Positions 25,230 through 38,500 are shown, counted from the stretch's first letter. The stretch: DNA of 64,000 bases from Neurospora tetrasperma FGSC 2508 (GCF_000213175.1 NW_009799102.1:1471648-1535647); one strand, 5' to 3'. Notes: a model not told the origin generated them from the sequence alone. Made by a program: numbers and translations.

Positions 25230-25789
25230 GTTGTTGGGAGGGAGACAAGGTTGATTTTGGTCATTAGCATTAGGTTCGCGGAAATGGGGAGCAAAGAGTA
25301 TTATGGTATGATGGTCTTTATAGCTTGCACGGGGCGTCGGTACGTTCGGTTTCCTCGTTGTAGTTGGCAAAGCGTATTAGCATGACAGTTTGCTGTCCTT
25401 TTTGCGTTTGATCCGTACCTGACTGGCCGTTAAGGAAGCACTGCCTATACCCCTTGTGATGGTATCTAGTTGTATCGAAGTTTTTTTTTTGTATATGACA
25501 ATCACTTCTATGCAACGTTTCATATTTCTCTCTGGTCTCCTTACACCAATGTACAATCTCTCCTTTGCTTCCTTCCTCCCTTACCCCCCCTCTCCCTCCC
25601 TCCCTCTCCCTCTCAGAAAAGCCAAAAACCACCACCCGTGCATGCCTTCTCTATAGCCACCAAGACAGGGCCACAGCACGTTTATGCTCTTTCTCCATTT
25701 CGCTCTCTCTCCCTCCCTCTCTCTCCTTCTTGTGGATGTTATGTGCGATCGTGGGTGGTACTAAGTAAGACAAAGAAGAACAAAAAGAA

Positions 25790-25790
<1 letters not shown>

Positions 25791-25820
<30 letters not shown>
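25791..25820. repeat. Poly(A) tract, A30
   Basis: Thirty uninterrupted A residues, preceded by an A-rich AAC/AAG stretch. Confidence 0.95.
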
Positions 25821-25821
<1 letters not shown>

Positions 25822-25857
25822 ATGTCCATGGATTGCAAATGTGTAGTGTGTGATGTG

Positions 25858-25858
<1 letters not shown>

Positions 25859-25928
<70 letters not shown>
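25859..25928. repeat. (TG)35 microsatellite
   Basis: Thirty-five perfect TG units in the shared 3' region of two convergent genes. Alternating purine-pyrimidine tracts of this length can adopt Z-DNA and are usually length-polymorphic. Confidence 0.95.
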
Positions 25929-25932
<4 letters not shown>

Positions 25933-26272
25933 TCTCGAGGCAAAAATAGAGAAAAAGAAAAGAGCAAAACAATAAACAATTCAATATAAAGCCCTTATGC
26001 CACCGTCCTTATGTTCCCACCTTCCCCTAACCCCAACCAGCTCCCACTCGCTTTTGCTACTTTATTCCACAGCCAAGCAAGATGGCAGAACCAAAACCAA
26101 GAAAGACATAATTATTACCAGCATCTTTCTGTCCCTTCCCCGCGCTAGACCACCACAAACCACAACGCAAAATTACAACTTATACAGTTACTACAAGTTT
26201 CTTGACACAGTTCAGGCCATACAGAAAGTGCCGTATATGCTGCCTCTAGTGCGGTCTGCCTGGTCTGATGAT

Positions 26273-29200
26273 CTATGGAACCCTGAAATCCGGAGTGGGC
26301 GGTCCAAGCATGCTGGCCACTTGCTTCCTGATTAGCCCTCTTACCCGGCCCTGTTCAGGTCTGGGAACCCCTTGTATTGCCCTTGGTTCCTTCATCAAAG
26401 TGGGATCCAGCCTGGCCGGCACACGCGTGACAATGGATCTGTAGTTGTCTCCGTCGTTGAACTTGGTCGACGAGGGCACCGGTACCGAGGCGGTCCGCCA
26501 GATATGGTCCGTCGTGTCGTTCAGGTACCCCGGATTTTTATTTTGTCTCGCTGCACTCGCGCTGCTCGGCCCAAAAGCGGAGACGCCGTGGGAGGCGCGG
26601 ATGGTGGAGAGACGGGACAACCCTTGGGAAAAGACGGGACGACCGCGGGCCTTCTTGGCCAGGATGACTTCATCAAATAGTCGAATGGCGGGGTCGGCCG
26701 GGGGTATTCTCTCGCGTTCGTGAACAAATTCGTTGAACGCTACAAATTGCTTAGTTTGTGTGACTTGCGCAAGATTAAAGAAAAAAAAAAGGCGGGGGAA
26801 ATGAGCCAGAACATACCTTGAGTATCCCTCAGCATGGTCGCATAATCCTGTTGATCGTAGGGCAGACTCCTGATGAACCCATCCATATCAAAGGCATAAT
26901 GCTGACCATTAGCCTTCTGTTCCTTGGTAGGTCGTCCAAGGTGCTTTCTATAAGTGTAAAGCAAGCTTGCCATACAACGGACAAATGCGGCCCTAACGCG
27001 ATCCGGATGGAAAGCTGCCGGGCAAACCAACGAGGCAAACCCAAGACAATGGTTATGGGCAAGACAGTTGCAGCCACTGCACTTGTAGAGGCCGTTGCCC
27101 TCCGACCGATCATCGCAAATAGTGCAGATGGAGTCTTGTTCGCTGGGGGTCCAGTTGAAGCAGTGACCCTCAACCCAGACTGTGTTTTCCGTGTTCTTGA
27201 CAGGCTGGACCATCATGTTGGGCATGATGGTAGACGCGGCAATAGTTGACTGCGCGTAAGTTGAGGGGGCATATGCGCCAAAAGAGGATTGCGAATCAAT
27301 CGAGATGGACGATATCGAGAGGTTCTGAGCGTGCCCGATCAAGAAAGGCAGACTGGGCCTGTGAAGTGGTGGGTGAGGTGGTCCATTCTTATCCATCCCA
27401 AAAGACGAACTACGTCTGGACTTTTCATCGAAGTGTCCCGAGCGCTTTTCTCTCAAGGTTGTCGCAACAGCGAAACCAGAGTCACTGCGCGACACGGGTG
27501 TGGTGGGCGCGGGGGGAAAGTGCATCGAGACAGGCGATATAGACGAGGGCGGGCTCCCTTTTCCTGACTTTGAGGTTGTGGGACGGCCATGCCCGGAGTC
27601 TGGTCTCGCCTGCGAGAACGCGTTGAACAGGGGAGTGCGCATACTGTTTGGCGGATCTGGTTCGGCAAACGTGGATGAGTTCTGTGTCACCCATTTACCC
27701 AGAGTGCTCGCCTTTGCTGACGGGTTGAAAAGCGCCTCATTTTCTGCGGAGAACGCATCATAGGGGAAAGCCTCGATCGCATAAGGCGGCGGGCCGGTTG
27801 CCACACCGTACCTCAGCTTGTGAGGAGCTGCGATTTGTAGCAGAGACATGAGCTTCCGCCTGTGTTGGCGCGGGAGCGGGACGGCCTGTGCCGTGGCATC
27901 GATGATGTCTTTGTCAAGATCCACAAGCACATAGTCGTCGTCGGGTAGTTGGATATTCTCGTACCGCCGCTCAATGCCGACAATGTAGGGGCACGGGGCC
28001 TCGAGGGCTGAGATCAGCCGGGCGGGTAACACAGGAATAAAGATGCTGGCCCATTTCAAGGGGTACAGCAGATTCGCCAAGGCGTGACAGGCAAGGTGCA
28101 ACATGCCTGTGTGGGAGGATAGGAAGATGATTCGAGATTCGGACATGGCATACTCGAACAAGAGCACAATGTTCTCCAGCGACAAGCATCTGAACAGGGC
28201 ATAGATGTCGATGTTGCGCGATCCTGGCAATTCATTGGCAGCCTCCTTGCGGGCATAAAGCCGCAATTCGCGTACGCCCAGCTCAACTTGGGTGAGCGAG
28301 CTGAGGGGGCTAAATGCCTCGGTGCACAGGTTAACAACATATCGTTCCAGAGGCTGCCACCGCCCGATCTTGGGAGAGCTTGGAGGAACCCTCAAGATGG
28401 CACCGTCCGTCATGGGTACGGTGACAGCTCGGAGCCATTCTTTCCAAAATGTCATTTTGGATGGATCCCTGCCAAGGATTCCGTAAGCCCTCGGCACCCA
28501 AAGGCCGGTTTCGCCAGCCGTGAGGCCGTCAATCTTGGACGCCGCTCCGTGCCTGAGCGGCCTCAGCATCTCCGTCATCAAGCTGATTTTCTCCTCGACC
28601 GAGCTGATCTGCTCATCCAGCGACTCCCTAGCAGCAGATCCCGAAGGAATCGACGGCAGCTCTGACAGCAACTGCGACAAATGAGCACGCTCCGCTGCCA
28701 AACGAATGCCCAAACTTGCGGCCAACTCGCGCTCCTCATTGCTCATATGCCTCTGCCGCCATTGTTCGCATCTCTTTTCGACCTTGTCCGCCGTCTCGGC
28801 GTCCAGCGCGGTCCAAACGATTATACAGATTCCATAAATCTTGGAGTTGTCATCCGAGGTCATGGTAAAGCCGTGCCATGTCGAGCGGGGGCGATCGTCC
28901 GACGAAACGATCTGGATGTCGTTGGGGAAGGCAAACATGGGCACGTAGTCCGGGAATCGGCCTCTCCTGGACAATTCGTCCACGGTGGCATCGCGCGAAG
29001 GGTACCTGTCCAGTAAGACCGGCTCGAACCGCCTCTTGAGCGGGTGCATGTCGGGATCTGCGTTCAGGGGTTCCGGGGGTGGAATGACCGAGTTGTAGTT
29101 GCTCAGGCGCTTTGTTGTCCGGATGGAGGCTGGGGGCAAGGGTGGGTGAGTATAGGCCCGATACGGGTTGGGGATCACACGGGGGGTTGATTCGGTGGGC

Positions 29201-30021
29201 TTAGTACCTGCTCTGGGAGTCATGGGCTGCTTCCTTGCACTGCTCATGTCCCTAAAACTAATTTTGCGGCGGATGCTTCCACGGATGCTCTTAAGGGGAC
29301 TCTTTCGGCCGCTCTGGTCGTCGTCCACTCTCAGTTTCTCGGTTCTAGGGTTCACCATGGGTGGCCTCGACTGGAGCTTAGCGCCAGCGCTGAAGGTGAG
29401 ATCGTCAAGGAAGTTTTCCCTCTCAGCGGCGAACTTGAGGAGGGCCTTGTCGAAATCGAGGTCAGAGAGAAAGCCGTCTTGGATCGGGATCTGGCCGAGG
29501 GCATCGAACATGGGTATCTGGTTAGGATTCGGAGACGCGGCGGGCGAAGTTTTGTTGTTTCCATTGGTGCCATTGACACCATTAGCACCAGCACCGTTAG
29601 TGTTGTTGGCATTTGTGGCATTTCCGCTGGAGGTGTTGTTGGAGTTACCGTTGCCGGTACCGTTTCCCAAGTTGGGGAGGGGGAGGGGTCGGATAGTCGC
29701 GCTGCTTCTGTTACTTCTGGTGTTACCTTCGATGTCATTATCACTTGACAGCGACGGGTTATAAGAGAGCTTGGAGAGTGCCGACAAGCGATTCCCCGAG
29801 TTCTGGCGCGAATGGCGGGGATGGCCGCCGGCGCGTGGAGAGGAAATGCCCGACGCGTCACCTAGCTCATCCTCTCCTTCGGTTTCTCCCTCTCCATCTT
29901 CGATAATGGTGTCTTCTAGCGAGGCGCCGAGGCTCTCTTCCTGTCTGTCGTCATCATAGGTGATGTTCTCTATGCCGGCGATCCAGAAGTAGTCGGCGAG
30001 GGGCGTAGACGAGTTATCCAT
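26273..30021 (-). CDS. DENN-domain protein with C-terminal C1 zinc finger (probable Rab GEF)
   Basis: Two exons on the minus strand (30021-26817 and 26739-26273) encode about 1223 aa; the 77-bp intron follows ATMLRDTQ. DENN proteins generally act as guanine-nucleotide exchange factors for Rab GTPases in membrane traffic. The N-terminal ~310 residues are acidic, then Asn/Gly-rich and Ser/Pro-rich. uDENN starts near 320 (RRFEPVLLDRYPS) and contains WHGFTMTSDDNSKIYGICIIVW. The DENN core includes IDIYALFRCLSLENIVLLFEYAMSESRIIFLS, LANLLYPLKWASIFIPVLP and CPYIVGIE; the dDENN follows. Residues about 950-1000 form a complete C1 finger with spacing H-X12-C-X2-C-X11-C-X2-C-X4-H-X2-C-X7-C. The second exon adds FNEFVHERERIPPADPAIRLFDEVILAKKARGR, a conserved-looking tail. 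The target Rab is not evident. Confidence 0.88.
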
Positions 30022-31293
30022 GACATATCAATCTCACCGGCGAACCGAGCTGTGATATCCCCCTCTTTAGTGTCTGGTGTGTTCCTCTCCGTCCTCCAGA
30101 AATTGGTGAATGTTTTGCCGAGACGCGGTCGTGAAGTGCCCCTCCAGGGTCGATTCGTCGGGTAGTGGGTAGCCGTGGGTGGTTTTTTTTTTTTGTCACG
30201 GTCTGTGTGTATCGCGCTTGGTGTTCGCCCGTGGGCTTTCGTCTCTCAGATGGGATCAGACGGGTGCTTGGATGGAAAACGGGTGGTGCGCGCTGGAAGG
30301 TAACTCAGATAGGAAAACTGGATCGGTAAATGCAGAACAATCGTGGGCAACAAGAGAGTAAATGACAGTATGGCTGGCTCAACAGAGGCCCCGCTCGGTC
30401 TTTTGGGAGTCTCGTGGAATGAGGTCGAGGAAGAGGGAGGAGCAGTGACTGCAGTCAGTGCCGATACCAAGGTGACGGCGGCAGATGTAGTCGGTTGTTG
30501 TGTGCAGGTCGGGGTGCAGGCGAGTTGCAGCTGGAGTGCAGTAGCGGGTGGGTTGATGCTGCTCTGGGACTGTATACCGTGGTAGCGGACAGATAACGAA
30601 CACGTCCAGGCCTTCTGCAAGTGTTCAAGGTCCAGTCCCGTCGTGTCAGAGAGCGGATGGTGATGGTGTCTCAGAGAGTCAAGCAGGAGGATGAACTGCT
30701 TGGAATAACGGACGGGAGGACGGAAGTGGTGCCGTGTATTGTGGTAGGTTCGTAGCCCAGCGGATGGGATTTGGATGCGAAGAGGGACTGTGGAAGGGCA
30801 ACACGGGGCGGGCAAGCAGCGTGCTTGTGGTCGGAGACGGATTCAATTGACGGGGTAGGTAGAGTAGACCTGAGTACGGGACGGGGTCGGGGAACGGGTC
30901 TCCTCCAAGGGAAGTCCAGGGGTGCGCTAACAGTGTGGACCGGGGCCGCTGACTCGGGCAGTTTCTGGGTGGTCGGTCGATTTTGGGACCTCTTTGGGGT
31001 TTAGTTGCGATGTATTGCAGCGCCAGGGGGGCTGTCACCCATGTCTTTTTGTCCGCTACTCTACAGATATTCAGGACCTGCACTAGGTACTGCCAAAAGC
31101 GAAGCGATTGCGATGGCCCTCGACCTGACTTTTCTCGGACGGGCGGGCGGGCTGCCAGACGCGAGAGGAAACTGAAAAGGGCGCTATGGGTTTGCAAAAT
31201 GGAAGGTGGAGGAAACTAGGGAAACAAATGCGCCGATCCGTTCAGCCCGATCATATCACTCTTGTTCAAAGGGCCAAGACGGCAATAATGAGC

Positions 31294-31317
31294 GAGAGAG
31301 AGAGAGAGAGAGAGAGA
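31294..31317. repeat. (GA)12 microsatellite
   Basis: Perfect dinucleotide run. Confidence 0.9.
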
Positions 31318-31390
31318 CTGGTAGTCAGGGATGAAAGGGAAAACTAAGGTAGCTACTAGGTAAGTAGCTTCCTTGTAGGAAAGGAATGGG

Positions 31391-31411
31391 CACACACACA
31401 CACACACACAC
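31391..31411. repeat. (CA)10 microsatellite
   Basis: Perfect dinucleotide run. Confidence 0.9.
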
Positions 31412-31470
31412 GGCTTTCGGATGGTTACAGGTATGCGCAATTGGCGACATACCTTATGAGGACGATGGAC

Positions 31471-31494
31471 GATGGATGGATGGATGGATGGATG
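31471..31494. repeat. (GATG)6 microsatellite
   Basis: Six perfect tetranucleotide units. Confidence 0.9.
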
Positions 31495-32586
31495 CTGGAC
31501 AGGTAAGGTAGGTAGTCTAGTGTAGAAACAGAGCAGAAAGAATTGGGTTGTGGGCTCCAGATCGAAGGGCATCCAATGTGGAGGACGAGTGACCAAAAAA
31601 AGTTCATGATAAGGAGGGAGGGAGCGGCGTCCAGGTTCCCCCATCAACAAGGAATACATGCCCGCACAATCATATGTAATCTCTATCTATGTACACTACT
31701 CTACGGCTGGGTATGTGTACATCTATGTTTACTATATCTACACTACACTATTTACCCTGCCTCTCTGTACCTTTGAGTACCTCTACACTAAAGATAATGA
31801 CGGGAGGGACCCTCATGTCCAGTCCCGCAACCCACCAAAAAAAAAGAAAAAAGAAAAAAAAGAAAACAAGAAGAACCCTCGCTCAACCGGACTCCAACGT
31901 GAAGCCTTCGGTGTCGGTGTTAACCTGTGGCTTTGTTTTCTGCTTTTGTCAATCGCTCTCATGCTTGCAACACCAGAGCTTCCCTTTTGGACAGGGGCCC
32001 GTTGAGAAGGTGCAGGGAGGCGTGACAAGGGTAGTGGTGCCCCTGCATCGCTAGCCCGTCTTTAACGGGCACCTAATAACGTAAGGTCGACGGCGCTTTT
32101 CTCAAGAGACAGCGGCGGGTGGGCAAGTCCCCGCCGCCGCGGCGCATGTGCACCTGGCGCCGGGCCCTGACTGGATGAGAGATTCAGGCACTACTGTACC
32201 ACGCGTGTACCTCATTCAGGTACGGCTACCTTGGGTTGTTCACGATATGTACATACTATCTCCCGAGTGCTCCCGTCCCCACTCATTCATCGTTCAGGTC
32301 CGGGTCGGGCTGTTATCTCCATGGGAGGTGCCATTCCAATCCAACACGGCGGGCTTCCATAGATTACCACCGACACATCAGAAATTGCAACAAGACTGCG
32401 CCGACACGCAAACATGCGAAACCACCCCTGGAACCTGGAAGACCCGACGGAGAAGACCTCTACACTAGCTTTGCGACATGTCTGGGCGGATCTATCTGGG
32501 GGCCTTCCCTTGCCCCGTGCGAGTCCGTGGAGCAAACCCTTTGATGTAGGTACCTGACACGGGTTACGCTACGCTACGCTACACTA

Positions 32587-32677
32587 CTTGGGGGGTTCTG
32601 GGCGCCAAGGCTTTTAACCCCCCTACTCGTTAAGTAGGGGGTAGCGAGAAATTGGGACACGGTTTTAATCTGGGACA
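32587..32677 (+). repeat. Left terminal inverted repeat (91 bp)
   Basis: Begins CTTGGGGGGTTCTGGGC. It matches the reverse complement of 43989-44079 with three differences, all G/A. It contains an internal palindrome, CCCCCTACT...AGTAGGGGG, that could form a hairpin. Confidence 0.93.
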
Positions 32678-32862
32678 AGCCCGACCGGTCCCATGCACAT
32701 TCGCCTGTTAACGTCCTATAAAATCGCTTATTTGTATTGTGAAATCGGTAATATTCTTGCTACCAAACGTATCCCAACCAATATAATTTTATTGTGTAAA
32801 TCTATAGAAAGTAAGTAGTCTATATATATCTATAGATTAATTAATAGATTATTAACTGCTTA

Positions 32863-34762
32863 ATGCCTATTAACTTTAATAAGTACTTTGAATAGTTAGG
32901 TAGTGTGCCTGCGGAGTATAGAGGTGCCCGTATATATCTTGATGCCTGTAAATATATAGAACGCTTTAGAATATTACGAAAGCCGCCGAATATTAGAGAG
33001 ATTACTACTATTACTAACGAATCCCGTTTATTAATATTATATTATATTAAATCGCTCATTGAATCTAATAAACTAACTATATTATCACAATCTAAAGGAC
33101 GGCCCTACTTACTAACCGCTACCAAAGAGGATACTATCATATCGTACGTAATATTCTACTTCGAAGGGAGATTTCCCGCGTTATACAAAATAATCATCGC
33201 GGCCGCAAACTGACTACGCGTATTATAGGGTATTCCAAGGACCTACAATAATAAATAGTTAATATAATTTATATTAGACCATCTAGAGCTGAAGTTTACG
33301 CTTTACTATACTATTAATATTAGGAAGAGGTTTTGGGAATTGAATAAGGACTTTATTAATGAATAGTTTAATAGATATAAAGAGGTGCTTAACTAGTATA
33401 AGGTTGCTAAGGAAGACGTTTAGAACAATAATAAAATAGGTATCAGAATCAGTTGTATAACGGATAGGTGTATTAGAATTATTATATTTAAAAATCTACT
33501 AAATATTAAAATAAGTTAATAAGAAATTTAAAATCGCTTTTAATATTACTTTACTAATAATTTAGTATAGGGATGAATACTGACCGTTTTTTCTTACCTC
33601 GATAGCTAAAAATTAATAATATTACCAACCGCGAGTCTACTACCCTTATTACTAATATAAGTACTACGACTAATATTATTCCTATTTATATAATCTTTAA
33701 GACCAATCTAATAGAAGAATTTATTTACAACGATTTCAATAACGGCGTCCGCTTTACTAAATCGCTAATAGGGTTTTCGAATACTAACCTTATATTAAAT
33801 TAATTAAAACACTTCAACTAGCACTCCTTCTACCTCTCGCCGACGTTTAAAAAATTGAGAGAAGACGACCGGTTTGAATTAGGGAGGGAGGGGGAGGATA
33901 AAGAGGGGTTCTCTTTTAGGGATTAGTTTGGTTGTAACTAATATAAATATAATTACCTCGGTTATAAGATCCTGGATTTAGCTAAGAGAATTAGACTTAA
34001 GAATATCCTTAGTACTAAGCAGGTTTATTGTATACTTATTATTGACGGATTTAATAACTATTATAATGTAGAAGTTTAATAATATACTAAAGCGTTTAAT
34101 ATTATTTTAATAGGCTTACCTCCCTATTCTATATATATAATATAATTGTTTAATATTAGGGTATTCTTATTACTAAAATCCTATTACTAGAAGGTTTTAA
34201 AGTCCTTTGTCCAACGTAATGAATATACTTTCAACCGGGTAACCTTCGTTAGAAAACTCAAGGGTATTCTTAATAATAATATAATTAAATACAATATTTA
34301 TAATAGGTTCAACAATACCGGAATATAGCTACTAAACTACTCGAGAGTACTATTATAGATTTAAATAAAGTAACCTAAGAAATTGAACCCCGCTCTCCCT
34401 TTAATACTCCCTAAGGAGGACTGCTTTATTAAAACTATTAAAATTATCTATTATATTAAAAATAAATATTCCTACTAATTTAACTCCCTTATACAAAGCG
34501 GGCTACCCTCTATTGAGATTATAACCTACGAGGCGGTCTTAATAAATAATAAGATTTAAGAATACAACCGTTAAAATAGAAAGAAGGTGGCCAATTTAGA
34601 TTGTAAAATAAGAAGGAAGGTATACTGCTTACCTAAGGAAGGGGATTTCTTAAGTCTCCCAAAAGCCTAGTTTAGCGCTCAAATAATTGAGCGGGTATAG
34701 AAGGAGGCTATAAGTAACTAGAAAAAACAATTGCGGACTATTAGAATTATAAATAATAAGAC
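32863..34762 (+). pseudogene. pogo/Fot1-like transposase, RIP-inactivated
   Basis: The frame opens with ATG at 32863, meets a TAG after ten codons (a RIP-type change from a Gln codon) and continues open from 32905 to 33213. That part contains GRPYLLTATKEDTIISYV...FEGRFP, matching the Tc5/CENP-B helix-turn-helix of fungal pogo transposases. Farther on, EDV-NNNKIGIRI (about 33411-33445) matches the family block EDIWNxDExGFRIG with the acidic residues mutated. LIIDGFNNYYNVEV (catalytic Asp at 34044-34046), LPPYSIYII and LFNIRVF match DDE_1 motifs DGHxSH, LPPHTSH and PLDVGVF. Many in-frame TAA/TAG codons show that it is dead. The 3' end is displaced to 42927 by the nested gypsy insertion. Confidence 0.83.
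34758..34762 (+). repeat. Target-site duplication AAGAC (left)
   Basis: AAGAC immediately precedes the left LTR and is repeated at 42922-42926 immediately after the right LTR. A 5-bp duplication is typical for Ty3/gypsy. Confidence 0.9.
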
Positions 34763-35042
34763 TATAAAAGCGTGATCCTACAAGTGATATGACAACAAGA
34801 CTAGAAGCTACAAATCAAAGTAATATTAAGTGTAAAGAAGGAAGGGGAAGGTAAACGAACGAAGGCATTTGGAATTAGATATATAAGTTAGGATTCTACT
34901 GTCGGTCGCCGCCTTCCCAATCTAGGTAGCTATTGATAAGAACATAAGCCTCATTCTATCCGATATACTATAGTACCAGGAACCTAATACTCTGTTACTT
35001 AGTAGCCAGTGCTCTAGGAACTTATCTAGTTATACTATAACA
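34763..35042 (-). repeat. 3' LTR (280 bp)
   Basis: Pairs over its full length with 42642-42921. I counted about 30 differences between the copies, all transitions. The terminal TG has become TA here. Confidence 0.93.
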
Positions 35043-35599
35043 TTACCCCCCCTTTTATAACGAGGCTTAGCCCTAGAGCCAAAAGAAAAGAAATAAGAAA
35101 ATAAAGAAGTAAAGAAAAAGAATACTATTAAGGTCTTTTAATCCCGCAATAAGTAGTTTAATTTAATATATTATATTGGAAGTGCTTTATAGCATAATAA
35201 AAATACGAACTCTATACTAAGCTTCGCAACTTTATATTCAATCTAATTATCGCTATCTCTACTCTCTTTCTACAAAAAATTGTACAAAAAACTTCCCCTA
35301 ATTGAACTTGAACCGACCGCTTTCCTAATAGAGGATAAATACCTTCGAACTTTAGTGTATTATCGTATTAATTTTATAAGTTATTACGCTATTCTATTAT
35401 ATTATATAACTAAAAATACGGCTAGTAATAGACTACCCAATACTTTACCCTTATAAACCTTTATTTACTACTTCTTTTACGCCCTTCTTATTTTTAGCTT
35501 CACTAACGTTTCCTCGGGTCGATTGTCGTCCATATACTTTCTCACTATTTTTCCATTTTATAATACCTTTAACTATATTCTAAATCGCTTTAATAGTCC

Positions 35600-38500
35600 T
35601 AACTTTTCTAAGTTTCCCTCGTAGAACGATTTTAACTTTCCCCCCGCATTTTTAAAATACTCCACTAGATACTATATTAGATTTAGGTCCTATCCTTTCC
35701 AAACCATCTAATATTATAGCGTTTTATTTATTAATTTGTAAATTAGGACCTCCTCCACTTCCTATTCTTCTATTTCTCCTTCTCCCTTTTCTTCTTTTAC
35801 TATAATACTAATTAGGTTCTTATTAATTTAGCCTAATAGTAAGTTTCCCGGATCTTTTCTTAGTTTATCTACATAGTATACCCTACTCCCCTACTATCCT
35901 TCTAGTAATTCTAACTCGTAAGACGTCCCTTTCATTTTCACAATCCTATAGGATATCCTTGTTAATAGGAAGTCCAATTTATTACTAGGCCTATCTATTG
36001 CCTAACCTTTCTTTATAATAAAAATCTTATTTCCTACTCTAAAGTTGGGGACTCTTCTATACTGGTTAACTTACTTAGTTTACTATTTTTATACTTTCGT
36101 AATTACTTCCTACGCCTAATTATAATACTATTTTAGGCTTTTTAATAGTTTCTATGCCTCTAACTTTTCTAGGTCATCCTTCGTCTAATTGTATCTTTTA
36201 TCCTAATTGAAAGGTAAATTTATTAAAAATCTGAACAGGATTTCGTAGGGGTTTAAACTACCCAGGCTATCGTATAGTAAAGTCGCTTATACTATATCTA
36301 ATACAAGTATTACCGCTACCTAATTATCTTAATTATAGTTTACAAACGGCCGTAAGTATTAATTCATATACTAGTTTATAATTTCTACCTACTCGGCTAT
36401 TTAAGAGTAGCCGGCAGAATTCAGTTTCTATTCGATATTTAGAATATTCGTTAATTCTTTCATAAAGCCTAATACAAATTAAGGCCCACGGTCACTCGTT
36501 ATATCCCTAAGTAAACTATACACCTGATATAGTCCCTCGTAGTACAGTATTATTATATCTTTTATTGTAATAGTATCGAAGTAAATACTATACTAAAAAG
36601 CTTTAAATAGTCTATTTACTACAACTATTAAATTATTATAACTATATAGTCTATCCTTTAATATAGCTTTAAAATTAATAATAATCGACTGCTAAATTCA
36701 ACTTTATATTACTACGGGTTACAATTATAATAGCCCTAACGTTTTATCTCTAGGGACTTTAAATATTTTACATATTTAATAATTATTAACGTATCTATCT
36801 ATATTACCTACTATACCCAGCCACTAGTATTATTTAGACAGCAATTTTCTTATTTTATTTCTCCCTAGGTAGACTATTATTAATAATTTATAACTCGCTT
36901 TAATAATATCCATCCTCAGTATCTCCCTAACTAAGACTACTAACTTACTATTATATAATAATAATCTATCTCTTATTATAAAATACTTATTTAATCCTTT
37001 TGCCTTTTCTCTCTTAATAAATAGTAAATTATCTTTACAATTCGCCTTCAAAAGTCTATCGGTAAATAGTAGGTTATTCCTTTAATTCTCTAAAGTAACC
37101 TCCGAATTATCATTCAGGGCCTCCGTATCCTCGAGGGTCTCCCGGATCTCTAGGTCCTAAACCTTAATATTAAAAATAATATTCAATTCCACTTATAGCG
37201 TATTGACTTTATTGCTTATATAAATAAAGTAGCTATCGGTATTAAGTTTAATCAATTAGAGAGTCCTTTAATCGTCGTATTTTTATAGTATTGTCTTTAA
37301 TATTTCCGATTTCCGGGATAGCGTATCTACCGTAGTATTTTCCTTTTCCAGTTAGTAAATCATTTTAAAATTATATTCCGAAAGTAACTCTATCCAAACC
37401 GCCTACCTAGAATTTAGCAATCTCTTTATAGAAAAGAATTCAAGGGCTTAATAATCCGTAATAACTTTAATAGCCGTCGTTATCCCCTTTAATTCTAATC
37501 CCTATATTTTCATTCCTTTTATTACTACTAATAATTCTTTATTATAAACCGGGTAATTAAATTCTACTAATACCATCGTCTCGGAATAGAAGGCTATTAG
37601 GTACTAATAATTATTGTCTTGTCTTTATAATAATATTCTAATATATACTCCGTTGGAAACATCCATTTCCAACCGGGTATCTCTACCGAATTAGTAGTAC
37701 GCTAAGACCGGCGCCCGCAATAAAACGTCCTTAAATTAATCGAATGCCGCCTAGCATTTATCATCCTATTCGAAAGCTTTATCTTTTCTAGTTAAGGCGT
37801 TAAGAGGTCTTACTAAACGTTCAAATTCTTTTACAAATTTTTAATAAAAATTACAAAATCCTAGAAAAGTTTAAACCCCTTTAAAATTAGTAGGGCGTAG
37901 CTAGTCTTTTACTACTATAATTTTCTTGGAATTTACTACAATACCTTCTATCCCAATAATAAATCCTAGAAACTTCGTACTAATTACATAAAATTTGTAT
38001 TTCTAGATATTTGTCTATAATTCTGCTGAATACAATCATTATAGTACTTTCTTAACGTATATCTTATACTCTTATAATAACTTTGAAAAAATAAGTATAT
38101 TATTAATATACGTACTATAAAAGTCTTAGTAACCTATAAACTCGTTATTAATAAACCTTTAGAATAATAATAGTCCTCTGTATAATCTGAAGAGCAAGAC
38201 TTTATAGTAGTATACCCCGAAGTTCGTTCAGAAGGTAATTAAATCTTCTTATCCTTCTATTATTCAGATATAGTAAAATACCTATCGAATATCTATCTTT
38301 ATAAATATCTTAACTTAACTAATCCAAACTAGCATTTCCTCAATTAATAGTAGGGGGTATCGGTCCTTTTATAAAATAGTATTTAATTTTTAATAATCTA
38401 TACAAAACCTCAATCCTCCTCCGTTAATTTTTGGTACAAATAGAACGGGAGCTGTCTATAATACTATACTAACTTCTATAAAGCCCTTTTATAAATTTTC

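Larger units (their letters stand above)
25230..26272. other. Convergent intergenic region with simple repeats
   Basis: This region lies between the transporter and the minus-strand DENN gene, so it holds two 3' untranslated regions. It carries C/T-rich tracts (25570-25735), A30 and (TG)35. Small open frames here are low-complexity and not believable genes. Confidence 0.65.
30022..32584. other. Upstream region of the DENN gene with microsatellites
   Basis: About 2.5 kb without a convincing gene. The first ~1 kb is probably promoter and leader of the minus-strand DENN gene. Farther out lie (GA)n, (CA)n and (GATG)6 tracts, an A/G-rich stretch near 31838-31870, a GC-rich stretch near 32110-32170, and short GCTAC tandem units (about 32565-32586) where the DNA transposon is inserted. 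Confidence 0.6.

Noticed and set aside
30246-31197. Overlapping 170-190-aa minus-strand frames upstream of the DENN gene
   Set aside because: Ser/Pro/Thr-rich low-complexity translations of promoter or leader DNA, without conserved motifs or consistent splice joins.
32905-33213. 102-aa open frame that could be called a small gene
   Set aside because: It is a surviving fragment of the RIP-mutated transposase frame that begins at ATG 32863 and continues past 33213 with stops.
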